A stretch of 64,000 bases of DNA from an uncultured Anaeroplasmataceae bacterium (GTDB lineage: Bacteria > Bacillota_I > Bacilli_A > Acholeplasmatales > Anaeroplasmataceae): NCBI GenBank assembly GCA_934229785.1, contig CAKQEA010000002.1, forward strand, positions 1-64,000, in the 5' to 3' direction. This document shows, one piece after another, positions 1-7,709 of this stretch. Position 1 is the first letter of the stretch. The number at the start of each line of letters is the position of its first letter. Made by a program: the position numbers and the translations under genes. Below the pieces are notes generated by a model. That model was given only the letters and a program-made list of their open reading frames with translations. It was not told the origin of the DNA and ran no database searches.

Positions 1-74
1 AGGTTCACTACACTTGGCGGTAAATACCCGTGACTGGACTTTCACCAGTAAGATTAATGCCATGCCCGGCACAC
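1..74 (-). mobile_element. 5' end of a group II intron (partial, runs off left edge)
   Basis: Read on the minus strand from 74 downward, the sequence starts GTGTG, which fits the GUGYG 5' consensus of group II introns. It goes on with a GC-rich stretch containing the hairpin ACTGG-TGAAAG-TCCAGT, of the kind seen in domain I of bacterial group II introns. The local composition is far more GC-rich than the surroundings. The intron start lies four bases after the T-run of the terminator at 79-116. Insertion directly behind a terminator hairpin is the known habit of class IIC introns. The reverse transcriptase and the 3' end would lie left of position 1, so neither class nor activity can be judged. 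Confidence 0.55.
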
Positions 75-78
75 TAAG

Positions 79-116
79 AAAAAATAGTTAGAAAAACAAT
101 TTTCTAACTATTTTTT
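79..116 (-). terminator. Terminator of the 135-968 lipoprotein gene
   Basis: A perfect 17-bp stem (79-95 with 100-116) has a 4-base loop. A-tracts and T-tracts on both sides let it work in either direction. It lies 19 bases after the stop codon of the lipoprotein gene, and the putative intron begins just behind it. Confidence 0.85.
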
Positions 117-134
117 ATACATAAAACTATATAA

Positions 135-968
135 TTACTTTTTAGTAACCATTAAGGAAACAGGAGCTTCTCCTCTTCCATTTTCAGCATCTTTATCATC
201 AATCATTACTGCAATTCTATAAGATACATTGTTTTTAACATCATCTTCAGTATATTCTAATTCATATGTAAAATTATATTTATTTGTACTCTTATCAGCA
301 GTAGCAACCTTCTTATTGTCTTTATAAATATTTGCAATAACATTTTTATTTAAAGTTTCTGTTGATGCAGTAATTGACTCTATAGTGTATGTTCCAGCAA
401 CTGTTGAACTAAAAGTTAAATAAGCAACATTACCTTCAGCAATATCAAACTTAGAATATCCAACTGCTAAATTATATGGATTCTCTTTTGAGCCATCAGT
501 TCCTTCAGCAAAAGTATTAAGTTGTTTCAAATAAATAGTAGCATTTTTATTTTCCTTTGTTTGAATAAGCTCAAATGGATTTGATGTATAACCAGTAGGA
601 TAATCTGAAACATGAACCTCATATTTTCCATCCTCTTTAGGCTTTTTATATGCTGCCTTACCGTTCTCATCAACTTTAATTTTATCATAACAACCATTAT
701 CATCACACCATTGTACCCAAACACCAGTAGCTGCCGAACCATCTGGCATTTTTACATTAATGACAAAACCCTCATCTTTTGTTTCATCATTTTTATTATC
801 ATTGTTATTATTATTGTTATTATTATTATCATTATTATTGTTGTTATCACTTGGTGTATCATTTTTATTACCATCTCCGCCAGGAATTACTGTTGGTTCA
901 TTACATGATACTAAAGAAAACATTGCAAATGCTGATAATAATCCTAAAATTATGCTTTTCTTTTTCAT
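135..968 (-). CDS. Lipoprotein with Asn-rich linker and Cna-B-like domain
   Basis: 277-residue surface lipoprotein of unknown function. A type II signal peptide ends in the lipobox LVSC (Cys about residue 22). An Asn/Asp-rich low-complexity linker (about 33-66) would hold the rest away from the membrane. Residues about 68-135 look like a carboxypeptidase-regulatory or Cna-B type beta sandwich, with the motif VHVSDYPTGY; related motifs occur in the lipoproteins at 7710 and 3965. The C-terminal part (about 155-277) resembles pre-peptidase-type beta domains, but I cannot name a family. The start is supported by AGGAG 9 bases upstream. It has its own promoter (1022-1050) and terminator (79-116), so it is probably monocistronic. 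The trinucleotide-like Asn run (ATT/TTA on the plus strand) may vary in length. Confidence 0.85.
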   Translation of the reverse strand: MKKKSIILGLLSAFAMFSLVSCNEPTVIPGGDGNKNDTPSDNNNNNDNNNNNNNNNDNKNDETKDEGFVINVKMPDGSAATGVWVQWCDDNGCYDKIKVDENGKAAYKKPKEDGKYEVHVSDYPTGYTSNPFELIQTKENKNATIYLKQLNTFAEGTDGSKENPYNLAVGYSKFDIAEGNVAYLTFSSTVAGTYTIESITASTETLNKNVIANIYKDNKKVATADKSTNKYNFTYELEYTEDDVKNNVSYRIAVMIDDKDAENGRGEAPVSLMVTKK

Positions 969-995
969 TGTAATTTTCTCCTTTTATATCTTTTC

Positions 996-1017
996 TTGTA
1001 TTTTTTTCGAAATACAA
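996..1017. promoter_or_regulatory. Inverted repeat in the leader of the 135-968 gene
   Basis: TTGTATTT (996-1003) and AAATACAA (1010-1017) form an 8-bp inverted repeat with a 6-base spacer. It lies between the promoter at 1022-1050 and the ribosome binding site. It could be an operator or a leader hairpin; AT-richness makes chance a real alternative. Confidence 0.3.
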
Positions 1018-1021
1018 CACT

Positions 1022-1050
1022 ATTTTACACTTTTTATTCTATTAATACAA
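1022..1050 (-). promoter_or_regulatory. Sigma-A type promoter for 135-968
   Basis: On the minus strand, TTGTAT (1045-1050) and TAAAAT (1022-1027) are separated by 17 bases. The spacing is ideal and each box differs from consensus at one or two positions. It lies about 55 bases before the start codon. Confidence 0.5.
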
Positions 1051-1128
1051 CCTAATTATATATCGAATTTGATTATATTTTGATATATTTAATTGATTTA
1101 TGTAATATATACCTATTATTATATAGTT

Positions 1129-1157
1129 AAAGCTATTTTCATAAAGAAAATAGCTTT
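1129..1157 (-). terminator. Terminator after the iron-sulfur/thioredoxin gene
   Basis: A 12-bp perfect stem, AAAGCTATTTTC with GAAAATAGCTTT, has a 5-base loop and lies 6 bases after the stop codon at 1164. The downstream T-tract on the minus strand is poor, so it may be weak. Confidence 0.6.
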
Positions 1158-1163
1158 AGCTTA

Positions 1164-3092
1164 TTAACTTAATAATGAACTTACAATTGAATCAATTTCA
1201 TCAAATGTGATAGATCCAATCTTATTAAACACAACATAACCTTTTTGATCGATTATTGTAGTTGTAGGATATGTATCACGACCACCAAGAGCTCTATAAT
1301 ATGAACAATTTGCATCATCATAAGCCCAATCAAATGTATATTTTCTCATAGAAGCTTTATTCATTACAGGTAAAAAGTCATCTACAGAATAATCTCCTCC
1401 TGCATGTACAACCACAACGTTTAGTAAGTCTTCACTATATTTATTGTTAAGCTGATTAAAATAAGGAAGTTCTTGAATACATGGTCCACAGTTAATATTC
1501 CAAAAATTAACTACAGTTACTTTACCTCTATTCATTGAGATATCAAAATCAGACTCATTTCCTTCTCTATCGATTTTCTTGATATTAACTGTTGGAGAGA
1601 AATCTCCAGAATTATTACCAATTGATGCACCACTAATTATAACAACTAGGTCATTTGCTGTTGCATTATAATGAGCATATTTCAATACATTTTCTTCATC
1701 AATAACAGCATAGAATGGATATTTTGTTTCTAAAGAGAATGTAGACAATAATGTAGATGATGCATCATCATAACCAGTATAAATATTATCTAATGTAATG
1801 CTATTCTTATTTAAGTCCTTGTTCCTATAGCTACTAATAGCAACAACCTCTAAATCATTAAAGTTCCTCTTTACTGTTTCAATAATTTCAACTTCATCTT
1901 CATTATATTCATCAAAGAAATATAATAGTTTTTTACTATTTTGTTTTTCAATAATATTTAAGCTTTCACCATTATTTAATTGAACAGTAGCATTTTCAAC
2001 CTTAGAATTGATTGCAACTAAATTTGATTTACTCCAATTTACATTACTATAAACAAAGGCTGCAACTAATACAGCAAGCATAACAAATGTTACACAACAA
2101 TTAACAATTCTTCTCTTACCAATTTTTTTGAAGAAAGCTGTAAACTTATTTTCCTTAACTTCTTCAGTAATTTGATAATCTAAATTTTCCTGTACTTCAG
2201 GTTCAATACCTTCTTTTTCCTCTTTAATCTTTTTTCCTATTAGCTTCCAATCAATAGCATGTGCATGACAAGTATCAATACATTCACCACACATTATACA
2301 TTCATGATCTCCTACCTGCTTTACATCCATTTTACAATGGCTAACGCATGATCCACAGCTATTACACTTTGTTTTATCAACTTTTATACCTAAAATAGAT
2401 AATTTATTGAAAATACCATAAATAGCTCCTAGTGGACAGAAAAATCTACAGAAGAAACGATAAATAAATATTGAAGCTACAATAAAACCAATAAGTAGAC
2501 AGAATTTCCAAGTAAATAGTGGTCCTAAATTTTCGAAATAACGACCATTATTTGGATTAACAAGTAAGAAAATTCCACCTTCAAAGGTTCCTAATGGACA
2601 AATGAACTTACAAAAACCAGGTACAGCTCTATCTGATGATAAACCAAACATGAGCGGTATTCCAATAACCATTACAAATAACAATACATATTTAAAATAA
2701 GATAAGGCTCTTGTTACCTTACTTTTTCTAAGCTTTGGTGACTTTATTTTATACAATAATTCCTGTAAAAAACCACCAGGACATAACCAACCACAAATCC
2801 ATCTACCTAAGGTAATACAATACAATAATATAATGCCTAATACATATGTAGGTGCTTTTGTTTTACTCTCAGCTAAGTCATTTTGAAGTGAACCAAGAGG
2901 ACAAGCTCCAATTGCACCAGGACATGAATAGCAATTCATACCAGGTAAGCACCATGATTTAGTTTTACCAGTAAAAATACTACCAGTTATAAAGCCCTTC
3001 ATTTGTGCATTATATAATAATGCTGCATATAATTGAATTAGCTTTCTTTTACTAGGTTTAATTTTTACAAAAAAATTCTTAACTTTTCCCAT
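1164..3092 (-). CDS. NapH-like 4Fe-4S membrane protein fused to a TlpA thioredoxin domain
   Basis: 642 residues. The N-terminal half is a polytopic NapH/NosR-type membrane ferredoxin with Cys clusters GCPLG-like and WLCPGG (about 55-115), FICPLG and FFCPLG. Two 4Fe-4S motifs follow, CNSCGSCVSHC and CIMCGECIDTC (about 240-280). A further TM helix (about 330-355) leads to an extracytoplasmic part. That part holds a thioredoxin-like stretch without CxxC, then a TlpA/ResA domain with active site CGPC at about 535-538 and a cis-Pro near YPTTT. NapH-type proteins carry electrons across or along the membrane, so the fusion suggests a thiol-reducing system that feeds the outside thioredoxin. It starts 4 bases after the upstream stop, so it is translationally coupled to the CxxC-tail protein. 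Start ATG 3092 is preceded by GGATTAGGATAG. Confidence 0.85.
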   Translation of the reverse strand: MGKVKNFFVKIKPSKRKLIQLYAALLYNAQMKGFITGSIFTGKTKSWCLPGMNCYSCPGAIGACPLGSLQNDLAESKTKAPTYVLGIILLYCITLGRWICGWLCPGGFLQELLYKIKSPKLRKSKVTRALSYFKYVLLFVMVIGIPLMFGLSSDRAVPGFCKFICPLGTFEGGIFLLVNPNNGRYFENLGPLFTWKFCLLIGFIVASIFIYRFFCRFFCPLGAIYGIFNKLSILGIKVDKTKCNSCGSCVSHCKMDVKQVGDHECIMCGECIDTCHAHAIDWKLIGKKIKEEKEGIEPEVQENLDYQITEEVKENKFTAFFKKIGKRRIVNCCVTFVMLAVLVAAFVYSNVNWSKSNLVAINSKVENATVQLNNGESLNIIEKQNSKKLLYFFDEYNEDEVEIIETVKRNFNDLEVVAISSYRNKDLNKNSITLDNIYTGYDDASSTLLSTFSLETKYPFYAVIDEENVLKYAHYNATANDLVVIISGASIGNNSGDFSPTVNIKKIDREGNESDFDISMNRGKVTVVNFWNINCGPCIQELPYFNQLNNKYSEDLLNVVVVHAGGDYSVDDFLPVMNKASMRKYTFDWAYDDANCSYYRALGGRDTYPTTTIIDQKGYVVFNKIGSITFDEIDSIVSSLLS

Positions 3093-3096
3093 AATC

Positions 3097-3891
3097 CTAT
3101 CCTAATCCTATACATTCCTGACAAATCATAGCTGCTTTTTTCAAAACTCCACTAGCTCCACCATAAAAAGCACCTACTATAATTAACGTAATTGCAATAG
3201 CTACTATAACGCCTTGAGCCGTATGATACATAATTTTATATTTCTTACTTTCTTCCTTATAAGAGACTTCACCCTTTTTATATTTAGCCAACAATTTTTT
3301 AGCTAAAACAAGTGATTTACTATAGCTATAATTTTCATAAAAAATAGCACCTATTAATGCAATAAAGAAAATAACAATAAATGGCAATACATGTATCAAA
3401 ACATTTAAAGCCTGTTTAACCTGGTCTCCACCTAATTCATAATTTTTAGGATTAAACAAGAATAAAGAAGTAAATAACAAGCAAACAGCTAAAATGCAGA
3501 AAAATATTAACCAACATATTTTTCTTTTCTTTTCTTCTTTTTTTAATCCTAAATAATCATTATCATTTTCTTCAATCCTATCATTTGGAATAATACATAA
3601 AATACTATTTAATTTCATTTGATTTGTACTTTTAGCAATATTTTTATCATCTATTTTTTTAATATATGACATAACACCACCAACACAAACAAATAAAATC
3701 CAAATTATAATAACAGGTAAAATTTCAAGTAACATTTTACCGACAAGCTCTGAGGTATATGTTTGAGAACCTTCAGTTCTACCAAAATATATTCTCAAAT
3801 CTTGAATTATAAAAAATATAGCTGTTAAAACTGTTTGAAAAGAAATAAGTCCCCATATTAAATTTCTTGTGAATTTATCTTTATTTTTCAT
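3097..3891 (-). CDS. Five-TM membrane protein with CD1871A-like CxxC tail
   Basis: 264 residues from the ATG at 3891. I prefer this over a GTG at 3900 because AGGGG lies at proper spacing only for the ATG. About five TM helices are visible, with charged loops between. The C-terminus (about 225-264) is a TM helix followed by AAMICQECIGLG. This matches what I recall of the small CD1871A family CxxC proteins, which are about 40 residues, end in C-x2-CIG-x-G and occur beside NapH-like and thioredoxin proteins. Here that small unit seems fused to a longer membrane protein. The tail Cys pair could pass electrons or disulfides between the iron-sulfur protein at 1164 and the thioredoxin domains. Function is inferred from the tail and neighbours; the N-terminal part is not recognised. 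Confidence 0.75.
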   Translation of the reverse strand: MKNKDKFTRNLIWGLISFQTVLTAIFFIIQDLRIYFGRTEGSQTYTSELVGKMLLEILPVIIIWILFVCVGGVMSYIKKIDDKNIAKSTNQMKLNSILCIIPNDRIEENDNDYLGLKKEEKKRKICWLIFFCILAVCLLFTSLFLFNPKNYELGGDQVKQALNVLIHVLPFIVIFFIALIGAIFYENYSYSKSLVLAKKLLAKYKKGEVSYKEESKKYKIMYHTAQGVIVAIAITLIIVGAFYGGASGVLKKAAMICQECIGLG

Positions 3892-3920
3892 TTTTAACAC
3901 CCCTATTTAAACCAAAGTAA

Positions 3921-3945
3921 GGGCACAAGGATAAACCTTGTACCC
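3921..3945 (-). terminator. Hairpin between the TlpA lipoprotein and the CxxC-tail gene
   Basis: A 10-bp stem (GGGTACAAGG with CCTTGTGCCC, one wobble pair) has a 5-base loop, 19 bases after the stop at 3965. The T-tract after it is short (TTACTTT). It is probably a partial terminator that lowers downstream expression rather than a full stop. Confidence 0.55.
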
Positions 3946-3964
3946 AAATTACTAAGATTGTTTA

Positions 3965-6900
3965 TTAATTATTGCTTGAAGAGCTCTCAACAGAACCTAA
4001 ATAACCCTTGTAATAGCATAGCTTCATCCAAGAACCTGAAATTCCGTAGAATGTATACTTATTCATTAATTCTTGTAGTATATATTGTAATTTTTCATCT
4101 ACTTTAACTAAACCAAAATCAGGGTTAGTTGCTTTATCGTCACATTCAACATACTTACTTGGATCTGTTGTAACATTTCCATCCTTATCAACAAATTCAC
4201 CTTTGTCATTCTTTTTACATACTGCATCATAATTATAAGGCTTAACTTCCTCAGTCATATCCCTCAAATCTGATACTTTAATATTGAAATTGCCTTTTGA
4301 TGGTTCATTAATATTCTTATCTAGATATTCCTGCGTGATAGTTTCACCATATTCAGTTTTTGTAAAATCAAATGCATTGACAACGACTTTCTTTTTAGAT
4401 GTTGAGCCATCACTATTTGTAATAGTAGTTTCAACCTCATACTCAATCATATTTGCTAAGTTACTTTCAGAGAAAACACCTGTAATATATCCAAAATCAG
4501 CATAAATGAATTCTTCGTTAATTATTTGACCATTTCTAACAGGATGATAATATCCATCCGCACCTAATTCCACATTAATATTAGGTCTAGAAATAATAGT
4601 TGTTGTCATATTACCATCAGAATCTGTTGTTGTTGTGAATGTAGATTCACTAGCTTGATAATAATGATAATCATATGCTGCAATATATTCAATTCTCCAA
4701 TTTAGGGTACCAACATAGTCAACATTCCAAAATGCTGGCTTAATATAATATGTTTTACCTTCTTCATAATATCTAAAATCAACGAAATTTTCACCAGTAA
4801 CTTTAGAACCCTTTGATGTATTGTAGCCCATAAGCTTTGCAAATTCGTCTCTTAATTCTCCAGCATAATTTTGAGTAGAGCCACCTTCAAAATAAACTTC
4901 AGTTGCTTGTGAAACTACCGAATAAATCTTATATACACCACTCTTTGAAGGTGTAAACTTGAAATAGTATCCCTTTGGAAGTAAAGCAAATGTATAGTCA
5001 ACTGAATTTGTTGTTTCATCAGCATTTGAAGAATCAAATTCAACTGTATTATAAGCATTAAATCTAGCTAAGCCTTTAATTGGATCGCCAATTAAATCTT
5101 CACCATTTGTTCCATAGAAATCAATATAAACACACATTTGAAGCCATTCTGTTGATTTATCCTTATCTTTACCTAAAGTATAAGTTAATCTAACTAGTGC
5201 ATTCTTTAATTCTTCAGTAATAGGAGTTAATCCATTAGTTGGTAATTTATCACTAGATAAAGAATATGTTGAATTAGCTGCATATCCGCCATATTGATCA
5301 ATAATATTATAGAAGCTTCCTTGCTTATCAGCAAAATATTCAGGATTTGAAACTAAATACTCAGCAATAGATTGATTACTAAATTTAGTATTAGTATCTA
5401 ATAATGCAGCAAGTAATAATGGACCAGTTGCAGTATTAACATGATAATAACCATCAGCTCCCATTACAGGTGTAATATAGGTATTATAAATGTTTTCAAT
5501 CTTATCAAAATCAGTAGCTGCCTGACGCATTACATAAACAGGAGTAGTTAACTCTGAGGCTTCAAAATACCTAATATTACTAATAACAACAGTATCATCA
5601 CCTAATGAACCACTCTTATCCTTATAGAAGAATAATTCAACAGTTATTTCTTCATCAGTATCACCAGCAACATAAATATATTGAGTTTGAACATCATTAT
5701 CAGATATACCAGACAATTGAGCCATTCTCTTACCATCAATGAAGATTCCTAATATATCACCATCATCAGTAGAACAATAAGCATCAAATGCTAAAACATT
5801 ATTAGCAGGTAATTTAACTGTAAAATATGAAATAGAATATGATGAGTGAACACCCTTATTTGATGGTTGAATACCTTCTCTATGATTACCATTTGTATCA
5901 ACAAAATGAGCAACCTTCCATGGCCAATTATACTCATATCCATCTCTATCCTCATTTGTAAATGTTACTTTATCTTTTAAGCCCTCAGCAACAGCTGCAT
6001 CAACAAGTGCATCACTACCAGGGAATTCAACATTTGGTCTTACTAATGAACTACCATTAGGATCACTATATTTTGGTACATATGAATCCCCTAAATATTC
6101 TTTAAATACTGCTTCCCATTTTGCAACTGATGTAATTGCACCAGACTCAATTAAACCAATTAGACCATATCTATCAATAAATACAGAAGTTGGCCATCCA
6201 GATACTTGAAATGGAGAAACAAGTTTTGTATCACCAACAGTTGAAGTTATAGTTAATTTCATTTGTTGAGCAAAAGCATTAACAACATCTAATGTATCAT
6301 TTACTTGTTCACCTGGATTAATACCAATGATTTTAACACCTTGATCTTTGTATTTAGCATATGCTTCTTCCATCATTGGGAATTCCTTCTTACACCAAGA
6401 ACAAGTTGTATACCAGAAGTTTAAAACAACTAAATCATTTGATTCTAATAATTCAGATAGCTTAAATGTAACTTCCTTATATGATTTTAATCTTTCATCA
6501 TATTGAGAAAAATCATAGCCTGTAAATGTATAGTCATACATTACATCACCTTGTGAATAAATTTTATCACTAGGCATTTCTTCATCAGTAATAAGCTTTG
6601 CATCATAAATTACCTCGTTGACAAGGTTTTCACCTTTACCATCAGTTATAATGTCACCTTCATCTTTAACTGTATAACCAGGTAGATCTTCACCTTCAAC
6701 TAAATATGCACCCTTTTTAAGTTCAAATGTTGCATATCCATTTTTAGCTGTATACTCAGTATATTCTTTATTGTTTTTTGCATCATATAATGTAATTCCA
6801 GCACCAGCAATAGGTTTTCCATTAATACACTTTGCTAAAACTTGATATTCAACAACATCTGAAGTTGGATTATCAGGTGTACTTGGATTATCAGGTGTAC

Positions 6901-7048
6901 TCGGATTATCAGGTGTACTTGGGTCACCTGGATTTTCACCTGGTGTATTTGGATCATCACTAGGTTTATTATTGTCGCATGCTGCTAATGAAAATGTAAA
7001 AGCAAATGCAACTAAAAAAATTGATAAAAATTTAGATATCTTTTTCAT
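3965..7048 (-). CDS. Large lipoprotein with Cna-B-like and TlpA thioredoxin domains
   Basis: 1027 residues from ATG 7048; a TTG at 7051 is also in frame, and AGGAGG upstream serves either. The signal peptide ends in lipobox LAAC (Cys about 24). A Pro/Asn/Asp/Ser-rich linker with tandem STPDNP units follows (about 28-62). Residues about 65-135 look like a Cna-B or carboxypeptidase-regulatory domain. Residues about 190-320 are a TlpA/ResA thioredoxin fold with active site CSWC (about 216-219) and a cis-Pro in GWPTS. The remaining 700 residues are beta-rich and unrecognised, with several Tyr-rich stretches. The protein should be anchored outside the membrane and act as a thiol oxidoreductase, possibly receiving electrons through the two genes downstream. 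It has its own strong promoter (7088-7116). Confidence 0.85.
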   Translation of the reverse strand: MKKISKFLSIFLVAFAFTFSLAACDNNKPSDDPNTPGENPGDPSTPDNPSTPDNPSTPDNPTSDVVEYQVLAKCINGKPIAGAGITLYDAKNNKEYTEYTAKNGYATFELKKGAYLVEGEDLPGYTVKDEGDIITDGKGENLVNEVIYDAKLITDEEMPSDKIYSQGDVMYDYTFTGYDFSQYDERLKSYKEVTFKLSELLESNDLVVLNFWYTTCSWCKKEFPMMEEAYAKYKDQGVKIIGINPGEQVNDTLDVVNAFAQQMKLTITSTVGDTKLVSPFQVSGWPTSVFIDRYGLIGLIESGAITSVAKWEAVFKEYLGDSYVPKYSDPNGSSLVRPNVEFPGSDALVDAAVAEGLKDKVTFTNEDRDGYEYNWPWKVAHFVDTNGNHREGIQPSNKGVHSSYSISYFTVKLPANNVLAFDAYCSTDDGDILGIFIDGKRMAQLSGISDNDVQTQYIYVAGDTDEEITVELFFYKDKSGSLGDDTVVISNIRYFEASELTTPVYVMRQAATDFDKIENIYNTYITPVMGADGYYHVNTATGPLLLAALLDTNTKFSNQSIAEYLVSNPEYFADKQGSFYNIIDQYGGYAANSTYSLSSDKLPTNGLTPITEELKNALVRLTYTLGKDKDKSTEWLQMCVYIDFYGTNGEDLIGDPIKGLARFNAYNTVEFDSSNADETTNSVDYTFALLPKGYYFKFTPSKSGVYKIYSVVSQATEVYFEGGSTQNYAGELRDEFAKLMGYNTSKGSKVTGENFVDFRYYEEGKTYYIKPAFWNVDYVGTLNWRIEYIAAYDYHYYQASESTFTTTTDSDGNMTTTIISRPNINVELGADGYYHPVRNGQIINEEFIYADFGYITGVFSESNLANMIEYEVETTITNSDGSTSKKKVVVNAFDFTKTEYGETITQEYLDKNINEPSKGNFNIKVSDLRDMTEEVKPYNYDAVCKKNDKGEFVDKDGNVTTDPSKYVECDDKATNPDFGLVKVDEKLQYILQELMNKYTFYGISGSWMKLCYYKGYLGSVESSSSNN
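6865..6918. repeat. Three 18-bp tandem repeats in the lipoprotein linker
   Basis: Three tandem copies of TTGGATTATCAGGTGTAC with one base change in the third. They encode the repeated Ser-Thr-Pro-Asp-Asn-Pro linker of the TlpA lipoprotein. The copy number could change by slippage without breaking the frame. Confidence 0.85.
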
Positions 7049-7087
7049 CAATAATCTCCTCCTTATTTTAAAAAAGTTTACTCATTT

Positions 7088-7116
7088 ATTATATATGTAC
7101 ATTCGATAAAATACAA
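7088..7116 (-). promoter_or_regulatory. Strong sigma-A type promoter for the TlpA lipoprotein
   Basis: On the minus strand, TTGTAT (7111-7116) is followed by 17 bases and a perfect TATAAT (7088-7093), about 40 bases before the start codon. Confidence 0.7.
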
Positions 7117-7659
7117 GTTTTTTCTACAAAAACTATCAAAAAATTAGCATTTTATCGACAAATATTCAGTTTTTATAACTTTTTAACAATTAATTTGAAA
7201 TAAAATTCCATTTTTTTCGATTTTTAATACTCCCATGTATATGTGTTTTAAATTTATAAGAATAAAATCAAAAGAATTTTTAACATAAGATGCTTATTGT
7301 TTTATTAAAAGCTTAGATAACTAAAAATCTACATATTAAATTATTTATTACTAGTTATCTTAGAATTTATCATAGTTTCTTCTTCGTTATTTATAATCCT
7401 CGTATAATTCTTATACAATTAAATATTTGTGAGATTTATTTAATAACTAAAATCCATAAAATGTTACTTATAATGTGTAAGATTTTTCTTAAATGATTAT
7501 TTCTATATTATAAAATACAGATTAAAATGATGAGTTTATCTCACATTCAATTTGTAAAAATACATTAATAAATTTTTGTAATTAAGTCTTTTGTTTTATA
7601 ACTAACTTACACATTACTAACGAATGAATAACTTACAAATAAAATCACCTTTAAGCGTA
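7117..7659. other. AT-rich intergenic region, no gene seen
   Basis: About 540 bases of very AT-rich DNA with stops in all frames. The only structure I see is a 9-bp inverted repeat (AGATAACTA near 7313 and TAGTTATCT near 7355) with a long spacer. It separates two transcription units. No RNA gene is recognised. Confidence 0.5.
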
Positions 7660-7708
7660 AGAAAAGAGATGTATTTGAATTTAGAAAAATCCAATACATC
7701 TCTTTTCT
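7660..7708 (-). terminator. Terminator of the BatA/MoxR operon
   Basis: A 16-bp perfect stem, AGAAAAGAGATGTATT with AATACATCTCTTTTCT, has a 17-base loop and lies directly after the stop at 7710. It closes the 17727-7710 operon. Confidence 0.75.
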
Positions 7709-7709
7709 A

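Noticed and set aside
780..850. ATT/TTG-rich run as a CRISPR-like or satellite repeat
   Set aside because: It is a coding Asn/Asp linker without spacers or fixed longer repeat unit. No CRISPR array was seen in the window.
612..1083. Plus-strand open frames opposite the first lipoprotein gene
   Set aside because: They are shadows of the minus-strand gene; the Ile- and Leu-rich runs mirror the Asn-rich linker and there is no ribosome binding site.
7052..7659. Riboswitch or RNA gene in the long AT-rich gap
   Set aside because: No conserved motif, G+C-rich stem or tRNA-like cloverleaf was found; only chance-level AT-rich inverted repeats are present.
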